Shown one piece after another: positions 15,816 through 24,727 of a stretch of 43,888 bases of DNA. Source of the stretch: Verrucomicrobiota bacterium (lineage in GTDB: Bacteria > Verrucomicrobiota > Verrucomicrobiia > Limisphaerales > JAHDYP01); the NCBI GenBank assembly GCA_023383055.1, contig JAHDYP010000040.1, positions 1 to 43,888 on the forward strand, written 5' to 3'. Each line of letters opens with the position of its first letter. Within the stretch, counting starts at the first letter, position 1. The position numbers and the translations under genes are program-made. Below the pieces are notes generated by a model. That model was not told the DNA's origin. It did not search any database and saw only the letters and a program-made list of their open reading frames with translations.

Positions 15816-18687
15816 AACGCGCCACCATCGGCTCGATGAGGAGATCGGCCGACCGCCATTTCAACTCGACCAGCTCGCGTTCCTGTTCCTGGTCGAAGTG
15901 ACCGAGGCGCTGGGCGTAAGTGTCGAGCCAGGTAAGCCAGCGTTCGCGGGTCTGGGCGTCGAGCTCGATCCGGCAAGGGGCCGGGGGCGCTTCGAGCCAG
16001 GCAAACAGCGCGCTGCGTTGGGCAATGCCGTCCCCGGGCAGCGACCGACCTCGCCGGTAAGCCTCCCAGACCTGGTCATGCACGCTCGGTTGACCGAACT
16101 TGACGAGGTTTTCGTAGGCCTTGGCCGGGGTGAGATCGAATTTGGCGGCGACCGCGTTGGCGGCGGCCGGGTGATGGCAACCGACGCATTGCGCCTCGAG
16201 CACCGGCTGGATGAGCTGATCGAACCGCAGCGGCCATGACCCGTCCGGCCCGAGCGTCAGGCGGGAGGGCTCGCGCCCCGCCGCCAGTGCGGGTTTGACG
16301 GGCGGCGCTTGCTGCCGGTGTTCATGGCAGCCGATGCAGCTTAGGGTCTGGCCCGGTTGAACGTGCGTGACGCTGCGCATGGTCTGCAGCGCCAACCCGC
16401 GGTCGTCCAGCGCCTGGAAAAAGACAATCACCCCCGCCGGCACGCGAAAATAGGCCGAGCCATCGGCTTCGACCGGCACGGTGCCGAGCACGCATTTGCC
16501 GGGATCATCGTTGGTGATCCCGAGGTTGGGCGCGTTCATCGTGGGATGCGTCTTGGCGGGCACCGCCACGAGGCGCAGCGACTTGATCGTGCCCCGGCGC
16601 ACGCCGGGCAGACCCTGATACACGTCGGTGAGCAGGAACCGTCCTTCGGGCGCGGCACTGCCGGCAAACTGGCTGGCGAGGATGGGAGGACGTTCGCGCG
16701 GCCGGACCGGGATGGGATCGCCGCAGGCGGTGTCCGCATCCGCCCAGAGCAATTCACGGGTGCGGGTGGCGGCGTCGTAGAGATATAGCGCCATGCCGTT
16801 GTCCGGCCGGCCCACGGCATACCAGCGATCCCAGCCGGCGGGACCGGGCCGGTGCGCGCCCTCGGCGCCCCAGGCCACGAGATGGAACCTCTCGCTCAAG
16901 GGCCACGGGCTGGCGTAGGAGGTTCTCGGCCAGCCCTCGATTTCCGGGAAGGCCACTTCCGGAGTCAGCCGCGTGATCGGCGCCTCTCCTTCGAGGCCGA
17001 CACCGGGATCGAGCAGCACCAGGCTGCCCATGGTCTGGGCATGATGCGCGCTGGCGGTGAAAATGATCTTCGAGGATCCGGGGATCGGTTTGGCCTCGAA
17101 GGCGCAATGAGGCGACTGGGTGTAGTTGCCGTAGACCATGCGGGCGTTGCCGCCGTCCGGGCCAATCGCCCACAAGCCCATGTAAGGCATGTTGTCGCGG
17201 TCGATGTAATCCCAGCGCGAGTAAAGGATGCTGCCGTCCCGCGCAATCTCCGGCGTCCACTCGAACATCTCGAACGGCGAGATGGCGACGAGATCCGAGC
17301 CGTCGGCGTTCATGGTGTGCAGCGTGTACACCGCCACCGGTCGCTCCGGTCCGCCGCCGCAGCGGACATAACTGTCGGGGAGGTCGGGGCGCGCGACGGT
17401 GCGGGCGGCGCTGTCACGCCCGACTTGAAGCGCCTGGCCGCGACGGGTCGAAAGAAACACCACCCGGCCATCGGGCAGGTAACGGCCGTCGAAATCGTCA
17501 TACTTGCCGTGCGTGAGCTGACGAATCCCCGTGCCATCGAGGTTCATCTCGAACAGATGAAAGAAGGCGTCCTCGGGCACGTTGGCTTTGTTGAGCTTGT
17601 CCGGCTCGGCGGCGAGATGCGGGTAATGCCGGCACCAGGCGAAGAGGATCCGCCGGCCGTCGTAGGAAAGAGTCGGACGCAGAAAGCTGCCGGATGGATC
17701 GAACGCGGTCGTCAGGCACTGTTCGGTCGGCGTGTCGGAAGTGATATTACGCAACAGATAAATGCCGCCACCCGGCTTCGACCACCAGCCGTAATACTGA
17801 TCGGACATGTGATCGAAACTGCCCGGCCGCCGCTTGGTAAACAACAGGGTGTCGATTTCGCGCAACAGCGGATTCGCCAGCGCCAGCTCGCGCTGCAGCC
17901 GTCGCGCCTCAAGGAACAACGGTTGCCCGGATTGGTCGGCAGGCCAAGCCTCAAGTTGGGCGGTGAGCCGGACCAGGCGGTCGCCCAAAACCGGTTGGGG
18001 TGCCTCTTGCAGCAGCCGGGCGCAGACTGCGAGGGTCTCACGCGCGCGGGTGATCCAGTTCACCTCGGCCGGCCCGGCGGCATGATCGACCGACCATGGC
18101 GACACGCTGGATTGGTCGGCGGGTCGGCGCAGGGCCAGGTTCAGGCCAGTGACGCCGAACACCTCGACTTCATCGAGATGCAGGTAATCCTGGCCCGACA
18201 ACGCCAGACGCACAAACCGGCCGGTCGCTTCCGGCAACTCGACGGTGAGCGGTTGACCGCCGGCCAACCCTCCGAAGATCGTGCCGTCGTGCTGGTAAAC
18301 CTGCCGGAACGCCTGGCCGTCCTCCGAAAGCAGCACGCGGATGCGCGCCGCGCGTTCGGCAGCCTCGCGGCGGTTCCAGATCACCACGCGTTCAATGACC
18401 GCCTCTTCGCCGAGGTCCACCTGCCACCACGGCGCCGGGGATCCGCCGGTGTGAAAACCCCACTCCCCGGTCTTGACTCCGTCGCAACCGCCGGCGGCAT
18501 CGGCCTGGGTCGAAACCGCCCGAGTCACCGTCCCCATGAGGGCGACCTCCTCGGCGAAGATCCAATCCGCCTCGACGCGCTGCCGCCAGTCCTCGGGGGT
18601 CACCGACATCGGCCCGGCCCAAGCCCCAAGACCCAGGCCCAGGATCCAGCCGAGAACGAACCCGAAACGTGCGCGTGGTGGTTGCAT
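15787..18687 (-). CDS. HzsA-like secreted protein with discoidin domain and two c-type haem motifs (paralogue 2)
   Basis: A 966-residue exported protein. The ATG at 18687 gives a good signal peptide (MQPPRARFGFVLGWILGLGLGAWA). The N-terminal part has an F5/8 type C (discoidin-like) domain: GEWGFHTGGSPAPWWQVDLG, IERVVIWNRREAAERAARIR, GRFVRLALSGQDYLHLDEVE. It then follows paralogue 1: RPTLSYDGRRILFAWCRHY, RYLPDGRVVFLSTRRG, EWTPEIARDGSILYSRWDYI and SSKIIFTASAHHAQT. The C-terminal region has CIGCHEH near residue 781 and CVGCHHP near residue 832, then a helical tail. The discoidin domain, absent from paralogue 1, may bind carbohydrate. The gene lies 60 bases after the aldo/keto reductase gene on the same strand and overlaps the ABM-like gene tail to tail. 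Confidence 0.83.
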   Translation of the reverse strand: MQPPRARFGFVLGWILGLGLGAWAGPMSVTPEDWRQRVEADWIFAEEVALMGTVTRAVSTQADAAGGCDGVKTGEWGFHTGGSPAPWWQVDLGEEAVIERVVIWNRREAAERAARIRVLLSEDGQAFRQVYQHDGTIFGGLAGGQPLTVELPEATGRFVRLALSGQDYLHLDEVEVFGVTGLNLALRRPADQSSVSPWSVDHAAGPAEVNWITRARETLAVCARLLQEAPQPVLGDRLVRLTAQLEAWPADQSGQPLFLEARRLQRELALANPLLREIDTLLFTKRRPGSFDHMSDQYYGWWSKPGGGIYLLRNITSDTPTEQCLTTAFDPSGSFLRPTLSYDGRRILFAWCRHYPHLAAEPDKLNKANVPEDAFFHLFEMNLDGTGIRQLTHGKYDDFDGRYLPDGRVVFLSTRRGQALQVGRDSAARTVARPDLPDSYVRCGGGPERPVAVYTLHTMNADGSDLVAISPFEMFEWTPEIARDGSILYSRWDYIDRDNMPYMGLWAIGPDGGNARMVYGNYTQSPHCAFEAKPIPGSSKIIFTASAHHAQTMGSLVLLDPGVGLEGEAPITRLTPEVAFPEIEGWPRTSYASPWPLSERFHLVAWGAEGAHRPGPAGWDRWYAVGRPDNGMALYLYDAATRTRELLWADADTACGDPIPVRPRERPPILASQFAGSAAPEGRFLLTDVYQGLPGVRRGTIKSLRLVAVPAKTHPTMNAPNLGITNDDPGKCVLGTVPVEADGSAYFRVPAGVIVFFQALDDRGLALQTMRSVTHVQPGQTLSCIGCHEHRQQAPPVKPALAAGREPSRLTLGPDGSWPLRFDQLIQPVLEAQCVGCHHPAAANAVAAKFDLTPAKAYENLVKFGQPSVHDQVWEAYRRGRSLPGDGIAQRSALFAWLEAPPAPCRIELDAQTRERWLTWLDTYAQRLGHFDQEQERELVELKWRSADLLIEPMVARSTYGIRTSE

Positions 18688-18747
18688 AACGGTAAATGTG
18701 GTTCCCAACTCGATTCTCAAAGCAGGTCGAGCCGCGCGCGACCGGCG

Positions 18748-19755
18748 CTAAACTTTGGTTGGTTCCCCCAGCGCGATCACGTCCCGGCGAATCCGCGCCA
18801 AATCCTCGGCGGCCAACGTCAGTTCGCCCGCCCGGGCGTTTTCGGTCACCTGGGCCAGGTTGCGTCCGCCGGCGAGCACGTGCGTGACGCCGGGTTGAGC
18901 GGCAGTCCAGGCAATGACGAGCTGGGCGAGCGTGCAGGCGTATTGGTCCGTCAGCGGTTTCCAGGAAGCGAGGAGTTCGAGCACCCGCTGGCGGTTCGCC
19001 GGAATGAACCAGTCGTTCCAATGCGCGTTGGCGCGGAACTCCGTGGACGCAAAGACGCGGTCCATGCCGATCTTGCCGGTGAGCAAGCCCTGTTCGAGCG
19101 ACATATAGGTGAGCGTGGCGATCTGATGCCGCTCGCATCGGGGCAAAATCTCCTGCTCCGCCTCGCGATGCAGCATCGAGTACCGGAACTGATCGCTGGC
19201 AATGCCGCCGCAGCGGACGTGCTCCTCGAGTTCCTCTGGAGCCACGTTGCAGACACCGATGGCGCGGATCTTCCCTTGCTGCTTGAGCTTGAGCAGCACC
19301 TCCATGGTGTCCGCGATGGGCGTCTGCTCCGGCGGCACGCTCGGCCAATGGGTCTGATATAGATCGATATGGTCGACTTCCAGCCGGCGCAGGCTGTTCT
19401 CAATCTCGAGTTGAAGGGTGTCCGGCCGCAGGCTCCGATACATCTTCTTTCCCGCCAGTTCGGTGAAGAAACTCCCGCGCTCGTCCTCCCACCAGAGGCC
19501 GCATTTGGTGGCGAGCACCGCCTGGTGACGGCGTCCTTTGATCGCCTGGCCGACCACACGTTCGCTTCGGCCCCAGCCGTAGGCTGGCGCCGTGTCGATG
19601 AGGTTGATGCCGAGATCCAAGGCCCCCTGGATCGCACGGATCGATTCCGCGTCGTCGGTCTCTTGTCCCCAAACCGGACCGCCGCCCAACACCCACGCGC
19701 CGAGACCGACGATGGAAGCCGAGAGGCCGGAATTGCCGAGAGGTCTTTGCTTCAT
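18748..19755 (-). CDS. Aldo/keto reductase
   Basis: A 335-residue NADPH-dependent oxidoreductase of the aldo/keto reductase superfamily. The classical tetrad is present: Asp54 and Tyr59 in IDTAPAYGWG, Lys84 in LATKCG and His136 in YQTHWP. The start MKQRPLGNSGLSASIVGLGAW is the usual first beta-strand motif, which fixes the ATG at 19755. The late motif ITVHVLAGG-type (here VTHVLAGGRNLAQVTEN) provides cofactor contacts. There is no signal peptide, so it is cytoplasmic. It lies between an alpha-L-rhamnosidase-like gene (153 bases upstream) and the discoidin-HzsA-like gene (60 bases downstream), all on the minus strand. Action on a sugar-derived carbonyl is possible, but the substrate is not shown by sequence. 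Confidence 0.92.
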   Translation of the reverse strand: MKQRPLGNSGLSASIVGLGAWVLGGGPVWGQETDDAESIRAIQGALDLGINLIDTAPAYGWGRSERVVGQAIKGRRHQAVLATKCGLWWEDERGSFFTELAGKKMYRSLRPDTLQLEIENSLRRLEVDHIDLYQTHWPSVPPEQTPIADTMEVLLKLKQQGKIRAIGVCNVAPEELEEHVRCGGIASDQFRYSMLHREAEQEILPRCERHQIATLTYMSLEQGLLTGKIGMDRVFASTEFRANAHWNDWFIPANRQRVLELLASWKPLTDQYACTLAQLVIAWTAAQPGVTHVLAGGRNLAQVTENARAGELTLAAEDLARIRRDVIALGEPTKV

Positions 19756-19908
19756 AAATCAGAAATCCGTCGTCGACCGCGGCCGGTTCGTGGACCGATG
19801 CCGACGAACAGGAGTTGGCTTGTTGACTGGCGCCAGCCTGAGCGAACGCGCACTTCTGTTCAAGGCGAAACCAATCCCCAATCCCTGCGTGCGGGGCTTG
19901 ATGCCGGG

Positions 19909-22371
19909 TCAAGGTTCTCCTGACAATTCAAGCCGGCTCTGGTTCTCGACCGTCACCGTGTAACCGGCGGGAACCGACACCCGGTAACGGAGCGCGCCTG
20001 CCTCCTTTTTCCAGCGCATCTCGACCCAACCGTCGGGCACCGGCATCCGGCCTTCGCACCAGTCAAGCTGCAAGTCGGTAAAGCGCACGTCCACGCGCCG
20101 GTTCACCGGGTCGACCCGGTGAAGCCCGAGCACGTCGCGGTAGAGCGTATGCACCCCGCCATGCGCGGCGAAACCGTGGTTGCAGCTGGCGTAGGCGCCG
20201 TCGTGTTCCCAAAGCGTCCCGGTCCGCTCGACCATGTGCAACTGGTAGGCGAGCGATTCGTCGAGCACCTGCTGGCAGCGCCCGTATCGCGAGAGCAATT
20301 CCAGCCGGAGCACATTCCCGATAAACGCGTTCGCGAAGTGCACCTCGGGATACGCCCCGGTCTGTTTGCGTTGCGGTCCAAAATCGCTCACCAGCGTCTG
20401 CCAGAGCAACGGATGGGACGTCGGCGTGGCCACGCCAGAGTAAAACGCGAAGTATTGGCAGACCTCGCTGCGGTTGCGCGTCAGTTCGAGCCGTCCATCC
20501 TGCCGCCGCGCGTTGTCCACGAAGAACTCGCCGTCGAACGCCTGCCGCCGAATCAACGCCCGGATCCGCTCCGCTTCCCGGATCAGGTCTGGTCGGTCGT
20601 AGAGCCGACCCGCCACGGCCAGGGCCTGGGCGAACAACATGTTGGAGGGGTAATTCACATCCTGCACGAAGTCGTTGGCCTTGGACCATTCCACAAAGAC
20701 CCAGCCTTCCAGCTTCTCGAGCAGGCCGTCCGCGTTGCGGAACTGCTCGAAGTAATCGAACAATTCGGACACCCGCGATCGCAGCGCCTCCACCAACTCG
20801 CGATCGCCGCTGCGGGCCAGGTATTCCTCGAGCTGCACCACAAACCACAACGCCCAGTTCGGAATAAACACCCCGTCCGGGTGATCCGCCGGGTAACACA
20901 TCGGCAACATCCCGGGCGGCAGATGCTCGAACCGCGCCGGCAACTGGTAGTTCTCGAGGAAATTCCGCTCCATCCGCGTGTCGCCCCCGAGATCCCGCGC
21001 GACCCGCGCGATGAAATAGCTGTCACACAGCCACCCCGCCCGCTCCCGCGAGGGACAATCCGTGAACAGATCGACCGCGTTTTGCCGGTAGGTCTCCCGC
21101 CCCGCCTCGAACAACCGATTGTACCGCTCGTCGCTCGCCGCGAATTGCGCCCGCCACACCTCCGGGTTCGCATACTCGCGCAGGTAGATCCCCTCCACCG
21201 CGCAGTCACCGTCCAACACCAGGCACTTCAAATAGCGCAGGGTGTAAGGCTCGAAACTCTCGAAGACATAGCGATGCGGTCCCGACTCCAACTCCAGGTC
21301 GATCACGTTGACACAGTCCAGCCGCTTGTAATCCACATCCCCCCCCGTGAGCACCTCGTCGAAACTCAATACCAGCCGTGTCCGCCGCCGGGCATCGATC
21401 CGCAGCCCGACAAATCCGGAAAGGTTGACACCGAAATCATAGATCCGGAACTCCCCGGCCGACAACGCCGCCGCCGCCCCTTCCGTCAACGGTTGCGAGA
21501 TCGCCCGCAGCGCGACGTTCGTGTAACGCTGCAGCTCCACCGAAGTCGCCACCCCGATTTCCTGCTCGGTGTAGCCACCCAACTGCGGCCCAATGCCGGT
21601 CAACGACCGGTCTTTCCACAGCCGCGCGGGCAACTCCCCGGCCGCCACCGCGCCCGTCGCGACCAGAAAACCCGGAGCCCGCCGCCCGAAATCCGGATAC
21701 GGCGCCCGCCGTGGCAACAGTTTGGTAGCCGGCTGCACCGCGCACGTCACCGCCTGCCCCATCCATAGCGTGTTGGTTCGCCATTCGCCCGTCTCGGGCG
21801 CCAGACCGTACACCTCCGAAAAGGGCCGTTGAAAACTGTAACGCTGAACCCGCTGCGCCCGTTCGGGCAGGATCTGGGCCTCGAACATCACCCCGCCCCC
21901 GTCCCGGCCGGCGGTGGATGCCAGCACCCGCCTCTCCGCGACCACTTCCGCCTGCAGAAACGCGGGCTGATCGAGCAGGTAATAGCTGTTGACGTTGTAT
22001 CCCGCCACCTCGATGGCGATCACGTTGGCCCCCGACCCGAGCCGCCCCGCCAGATCCCACTCGTCCACGCGCGAATAACCGTGCGGCCCGCGCACCGGAC
22101 CGTAGCCGAGAAAAGCGCCGTTCAGGTGAATCCGATAGATGCTTGAACCGGTCACCCGCAGCACCGCCCCAGCATGCGCCGGAGCCTCGAACACGGCGCG
22201 AAATCCCACCGTCAGGTTCTTCTCCCGCTCGCGCCCGGCCGGCCAGACCGGTTGCGCCGCGCGAAAAACGGGCAGCGGCTCCACCGAAGTCGCCTGAACT
22301 CCCGACAGTCCAAGCAGGATCAGAATGAGACCCCAATGAAAAGTCGCTCCGAACGAAACGGATGATTGCAT
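19909..22371 (-). CDS. Secreted alpha-L-rhamnosidase-like glycoside hydrolase (GH78-type)
   Basis: An 820-residue protein. The ATG at 22371 starts a signal peptide (MQSSVSFGATFHWGLILILLGLSG). The N-terminal part has beta-sandwich segments typical of bacterial rhamnosidases: YRIHLNGAFLGYGPVRGPHG near residue 72 and WDLAGRLGSGANVIAIEVAG. The catalytic (alpha/alpha)6 barrel follows; its signature NAVDLFTDCPSRERAGWLCD falls at roughly residues 430-450 and matches the D-C-P-x-R-E-x-x-G-W motif that carries an acidic catalytic residue. A later piece WVFVEWSKANDFVQDVNYPS and a C-terminal beta domain complete it. It would remove terminal rhamnose from glycans outside the cytoplasm; other sugar specificities exist among relatives. 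Together with rhaM at 37869 it suggests rhamnose use. It heads a minus-strand set with the aldo/keto reductase. Confidence 0.85.
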   Translation of the reverse strand: MQSSVSFGATFHWGLILILLGLSGVQATSVEPLPVFRAAQPVWPAGREREKNLTVGFRAVFEAPAHAGAVLRVTGSSIYRIHLNGAFLGYGPVRGPHGYSRVDEWDLAGRLGSGANVIAIEVAGYNVNSYYLLDQPAFLQAEVVAERRVLASTAGRDGGGVMFEAQILPERAQRVQRYSFQRPFSEVYGLAPETGEWRTNTLWMGQAVTCAVQPATKLLPRRAPYPDFGRRAPGFLVATGAVAAGELPARLWKDRSLTGIGPQLGGYTEQEIGVATSVELQRYTNVALRAISQPLTEGAAAALSAGEFRIYDFGVNLSGFVGLRIDARRRTRLVLSFDEVLTGGDVDYKRLDCVNVIDLELESGPHRYVFESFEPYTLRYLKCLVLDGDCAVEGIYLREYANPEVWRAQFAASDERYNRLFEAGRETYRQNAVDLFTDCPSRERAGWLCDSYFIARVARDLGGDTRMERNFLENYQLPARFEHLPPGMLPMCYPADHPDGVFIPNWALWFVVQLEEYLARSGDRELVEALRSRVSELFDYFEQFRNADGLLEKLEGWVFVEWSKANDFVQDVNYPSNMLFAQALAVAGRLYDRPDLIREAERIRALIRRQAFDGEFFVDNARRQDGRLELTRNRSEVCQYFAFYSGVATPTSHPLLWQTLVSDFGPQRKQTGAYPEVHFANAFIGNVLRLELLSRYGRCQQVLDESLAYQLHMVERTGTLWEHDGAYASCNHGFAAHGGVHTLYRDVLGLHRVDPVNRRVDVRFTDLQLDWCEGRMPVPDGWVEMRWKKEAGALRYRVSVPAGYTVTVENQSRLELSGEP

Positions 22372-22488
22372 GAGCAAGCCCCATACAACCAAGTGCCCTC
22401 ATAAGTCAACCCGCGGCACGCGGCCAGGCGTTGCACCGGGTCGCCGACATGGCATAATCGATCGACACGATCACGCCGTAAATCGCCC

Positions 22489-23733
22489 ATGAACCATGCG
22501 AAACCCAAACTCGTCCTGGGTGCGGCCGTCATCCTGGCGCTGCTGCTCGTCATCGGATCCCTGCCGCTGACCACCCCCCGCTACGACGGCAAAACCGCCC
22601 AGGAATGGTTCCGCGAAGCCGTCGAGCAAGACTCCTCCCGGATCCGCCGCGGATCCGACGGAGCCGCCGCGGGACCCATCGGCCCGCTCACAGCCTACGC
22701 CAAAGCCTTTCGCACCATGGGCAAACCCGCCATCGACCTGGTTGTCGACGAATGCCTCCGTAAACCCCCGGTCCTCGTAACCTGGTACGAACGCACCGTG
22801 CTTCGCTGGGGTTTGCGGCGTTTCGTTTCCCTGCCGGTTTACCAACATTCCGTCGATGCCGCACGTGTCAACACCGCCCGCCGTCTCCTGCTCGCCATCG
22901 GTCAGCCCGCCATGCCGCAACTGATCGTTCGCACCCACTCGAGCGACCCGTCGACGCGTGCCCAGGCTGCCGGCCTGCTGGGTGGACTCGGCCCGGGAAA
23001 CGAACCGGCCCATGCCCGCCTGCTCGAGCTCTTGAACGATCCGGCCTATGAAGTGATATACAGCGCACTGGAAGTCCTCTGGATGACCATGCCCGAATCC
23101 GATGCCCCGGCTGCGCGGGTGATTCCCTTCCTCACCCACACCAACGACCGGGTCCGCGTCGAGGCCTCCTACTTGGTCGGTTGCCTGCCCGCACTGCCCG
23201 CCGAAGCAATCACACCGCTCCTGGCCGCCCTGGCCGATCCCAACCATGTCGTCTGCGCGAATGCCGCCCGCGCGCTTGGCTCGGCCGGCGTTCGGTCTCA
23301 GGAGTGCCTCCAGCAGCTGGAAATGCTGCTGGACAGCCCGGCGGAAGTCACCCGTTTCCGCGCCGCCGAAGCCCTGGCCCGACTCTGCAACCGCGAAGAC
23401 CAAGCTGAAATACCCCGGCTGGACGAGGTCCTCGAAGAGGCGGAACAGGCGCAAGACCCCTACTGCAGGCTGATGGCCCTTAACGCGCGCCTTGCCCGCG
23501 GTGAAGTCCACGCGGTCGCCGTGCCCATGATCGAAACCTGTCATCTCATCCTCCTGGAAATGGCACCCTACGAGCGCCGCGAAGCGCTCGAAGCCATCCG
23601 CCGCCTCGTCCAACAATCCGCTAAACCCTATCACCCGATGATCGAACAACAGCTCTCGATCGGCCTCGTTGACCTCAACGGCTACGTGCGCCACCTCACC
23701 ACCAACACCCTCGAAATCCTCAAGCAACCCTGA
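22489..23733 (+). CDS. HEAT-repeat protein with N-terminal membrane anchor
   Basis: A 414-residue protein. Residues 7-25 are a hydrophobic helix (KLVLGAAVILALLLVIGSLP), a membrane anchor or uncleaved signal, followed by YDGKTAQEWF, a phrase I associate with verrucomicrobial HEAT proteins. The rest is a run of alpha-helical HEAT-like repeats of 30-40 residues rich in Ala, Leu and Arg, for example STRAQAAGLLGGLG, RVRVEASYLVGCLPALP, HVVCANAARALGSAGVRS and VTRFRAAEALARLCNR. Such repeats form a curved protein-binding surface. It is divergent from the rhamnosidase gene with 117 bases between the two starts, which must hold promoters for both. It has no enzymatic motif. It lies 142 bases before the Yip1 gene and could belong to the exporter region that follows. 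Confidence 0.8.
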   Translation: MNHAKPKLVLGAAVILALLLVIGSLPLTTPRYDGKTAQEWFREAVEQDSSRIRRGSDGAAAGPIGPLTAYAKAFRTMGKPAIDLVVDECLRKPPVLVTWYERTVLRWGLRRFVSLPVYQHSVDAARVNTARRLLLAIGQPAMPQLIVRTHSSDPSTRAQAAGLLGGLGPGNEPAHARLLELLNDPAYEVIYSALEVLWMTMPESDAPAARVIPFLTHTNDRVRVEASYLVGCLPALPAEAITPLLAALADPNHVVCANAARALGSAGVRSQECLQQLEMLLDSPAEVTRFRAAEALARLCNREDQAEIPRLDEVLEEAEQAQDPYCRLMALNARLARGEVHAVAVPMIETCHLILLEMAPYERREALEAIRRLVQQSAKPYHPMIEQQLSIGLVDLNGYVRHLTTNTLEILKQP

Positions 23734-23875
23734 GCCTCCCTCGTCTGGCTTCGCGCGGTTTCACAGGGATGTCGCCGGGCGACCAACCCCTTACTCGACC
23801 GCGCCAAAGTTGTAATTGCTTGGCCGCGCTGCCGAACTCACACTCGCCCCCAGCAGACCAAAACCGAGGTCCACG

Positions 23876-24652
23876 ATGAATAGTGACTCCACCGATGTCC
23901 CACCCCTGACCGAACCCCCCGCTCCATCCGCCCTCCCGGTGCGCCTGGCCAACGTCTACGCCGCACCGGGTGAAGTGTTTGACGCTTTGCGCGGACAACC
24001 CTCGAGCGTGGCCAACTGGCTGGTCCCGGCCATCCTGGCCGCCCTGGTGGGTATGCTTGGGATCTGGATGAAGTTCTCCCAACCCGCCCTCCTCCAGCAG
24101 ATGGAGGACATTCAGACCGAACGTTTCGAACAGTTGGTCGCTGATGGCAAGATGACCCAGGAACAGGCCGACCAATTCCAGCAGCGGTTCGGGGACCTCC
24201 AAGTCACTATGTTGCGGATCGCTGGCGTCGTCGCCTCACCGTTCATCGCCTTCATATGGGTGTTCTTGCTGGCACTGGTTTTGTTCCTGATGCTGCGCTG
24301 GGTCTTTCATACGCGTCTGCCCTACATGAAGACGGTGGAGATCGTCGGGCTCGCGGGAATGATCGGGGTGCTCGGCGGGCTGGTCACCACGCTGCTGATG
24401 GTTATCAGCGGCAACTTGTTCGCCAACTTCGGTCCCATGTTAATGATCTCCTCGTTCGATCCCGGGAACAAAGCTCATCTCCTCGCCAGTTCGGTGAACC
24501 TGTTTACGCTCTGGTGGCTCGGCGTCCTGGCCCTCGGTTTGGCGCGCGTTAGCCGGGTGTCCTTCGGCAAACTGGCCGCTGTGCTTTATGGTCTCTGGGC
24601 CGCGCTATGTCTGGCCGTGGTATTCTCCGGGATCGCTTCAGGCGGGACGTAA
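23876..24652 (+). CDS. Yip1-family integral membrane protein
   Basis: A 258-residue protein from the ATG at 23876, preceded by GAGG five bases upstream; the longer frame from 23816 adds residues unlike the family. After a Pro-rich start, the stretch LANVYAAPGEVFDALRGQPS (about residues 23-42) is the usual opening of bacterial Yip1 domains. Five hydrophobic segments follow, including WLVPAILAALVGMLGIWM, VVASPFIAFIWVFLLALVLF, IVGLAGMIGVLGGLVTTLLM and a final VLYGLWAALCLAVVF. A soluble Gln/Glu-rich helix lies between the first two. The molecular function of bacterial Yip1 proteins is unknown. It sits 75 bases ahead of the MacA-like gene on the same strand and may be part of that operon. Confidence 0.82.
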   Translation: MNSDSTDVPPLTEPPAPSALPVRLANVYAAPGEVFDALRGQPSSVANWLVPAILAALVGMLGIWMKFSQPALLQQMEDIQTERFEQLVADGKMTQEQADQFQQRFGDLQVTMLRIAGVVASPFIAFIWVFLLALVLFLMLRWVFHTRLPYMKTVEIVGLAGMIGVLGGLVTTLLMVISGNLFANFGPMLMISSFDPGNKAHLLASSVNLFTLWWLGVLALGLARVSRVSFGKLAAVLYGLWAALCLAVVFSGIASGGT

Positions 24653-24727
24653 CACCACCGCCAGCCGCGTTACCGGCGAGATCCAACGTAACTTCAGCCG
24701 CCCTTAACTGTCTTAAATCACATATCC

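Noticed and set aside
12886..18687. True hydrazine synthase (anammox) locus
   Set aside because: Only alpha-like proteins are present, with no beta or gamma subunits and no other nitrogen-cycle genes.
16852..19362. An 836-codon open frame on the plus strand opposite the HzsA-like and aldo/keto reductase genes
   Set aside because: It is antisense to two genes with clear motifs and shows the biased composition of an antisense frame in GC-rich DNA; no family motif is visible.
20119..21768. A 549-codon open frame opposite the rhamnosidase-like gene
   Set aside because: Antisense to the catalytic domain, with Arg/His/Pro-rich composition and no motifs.
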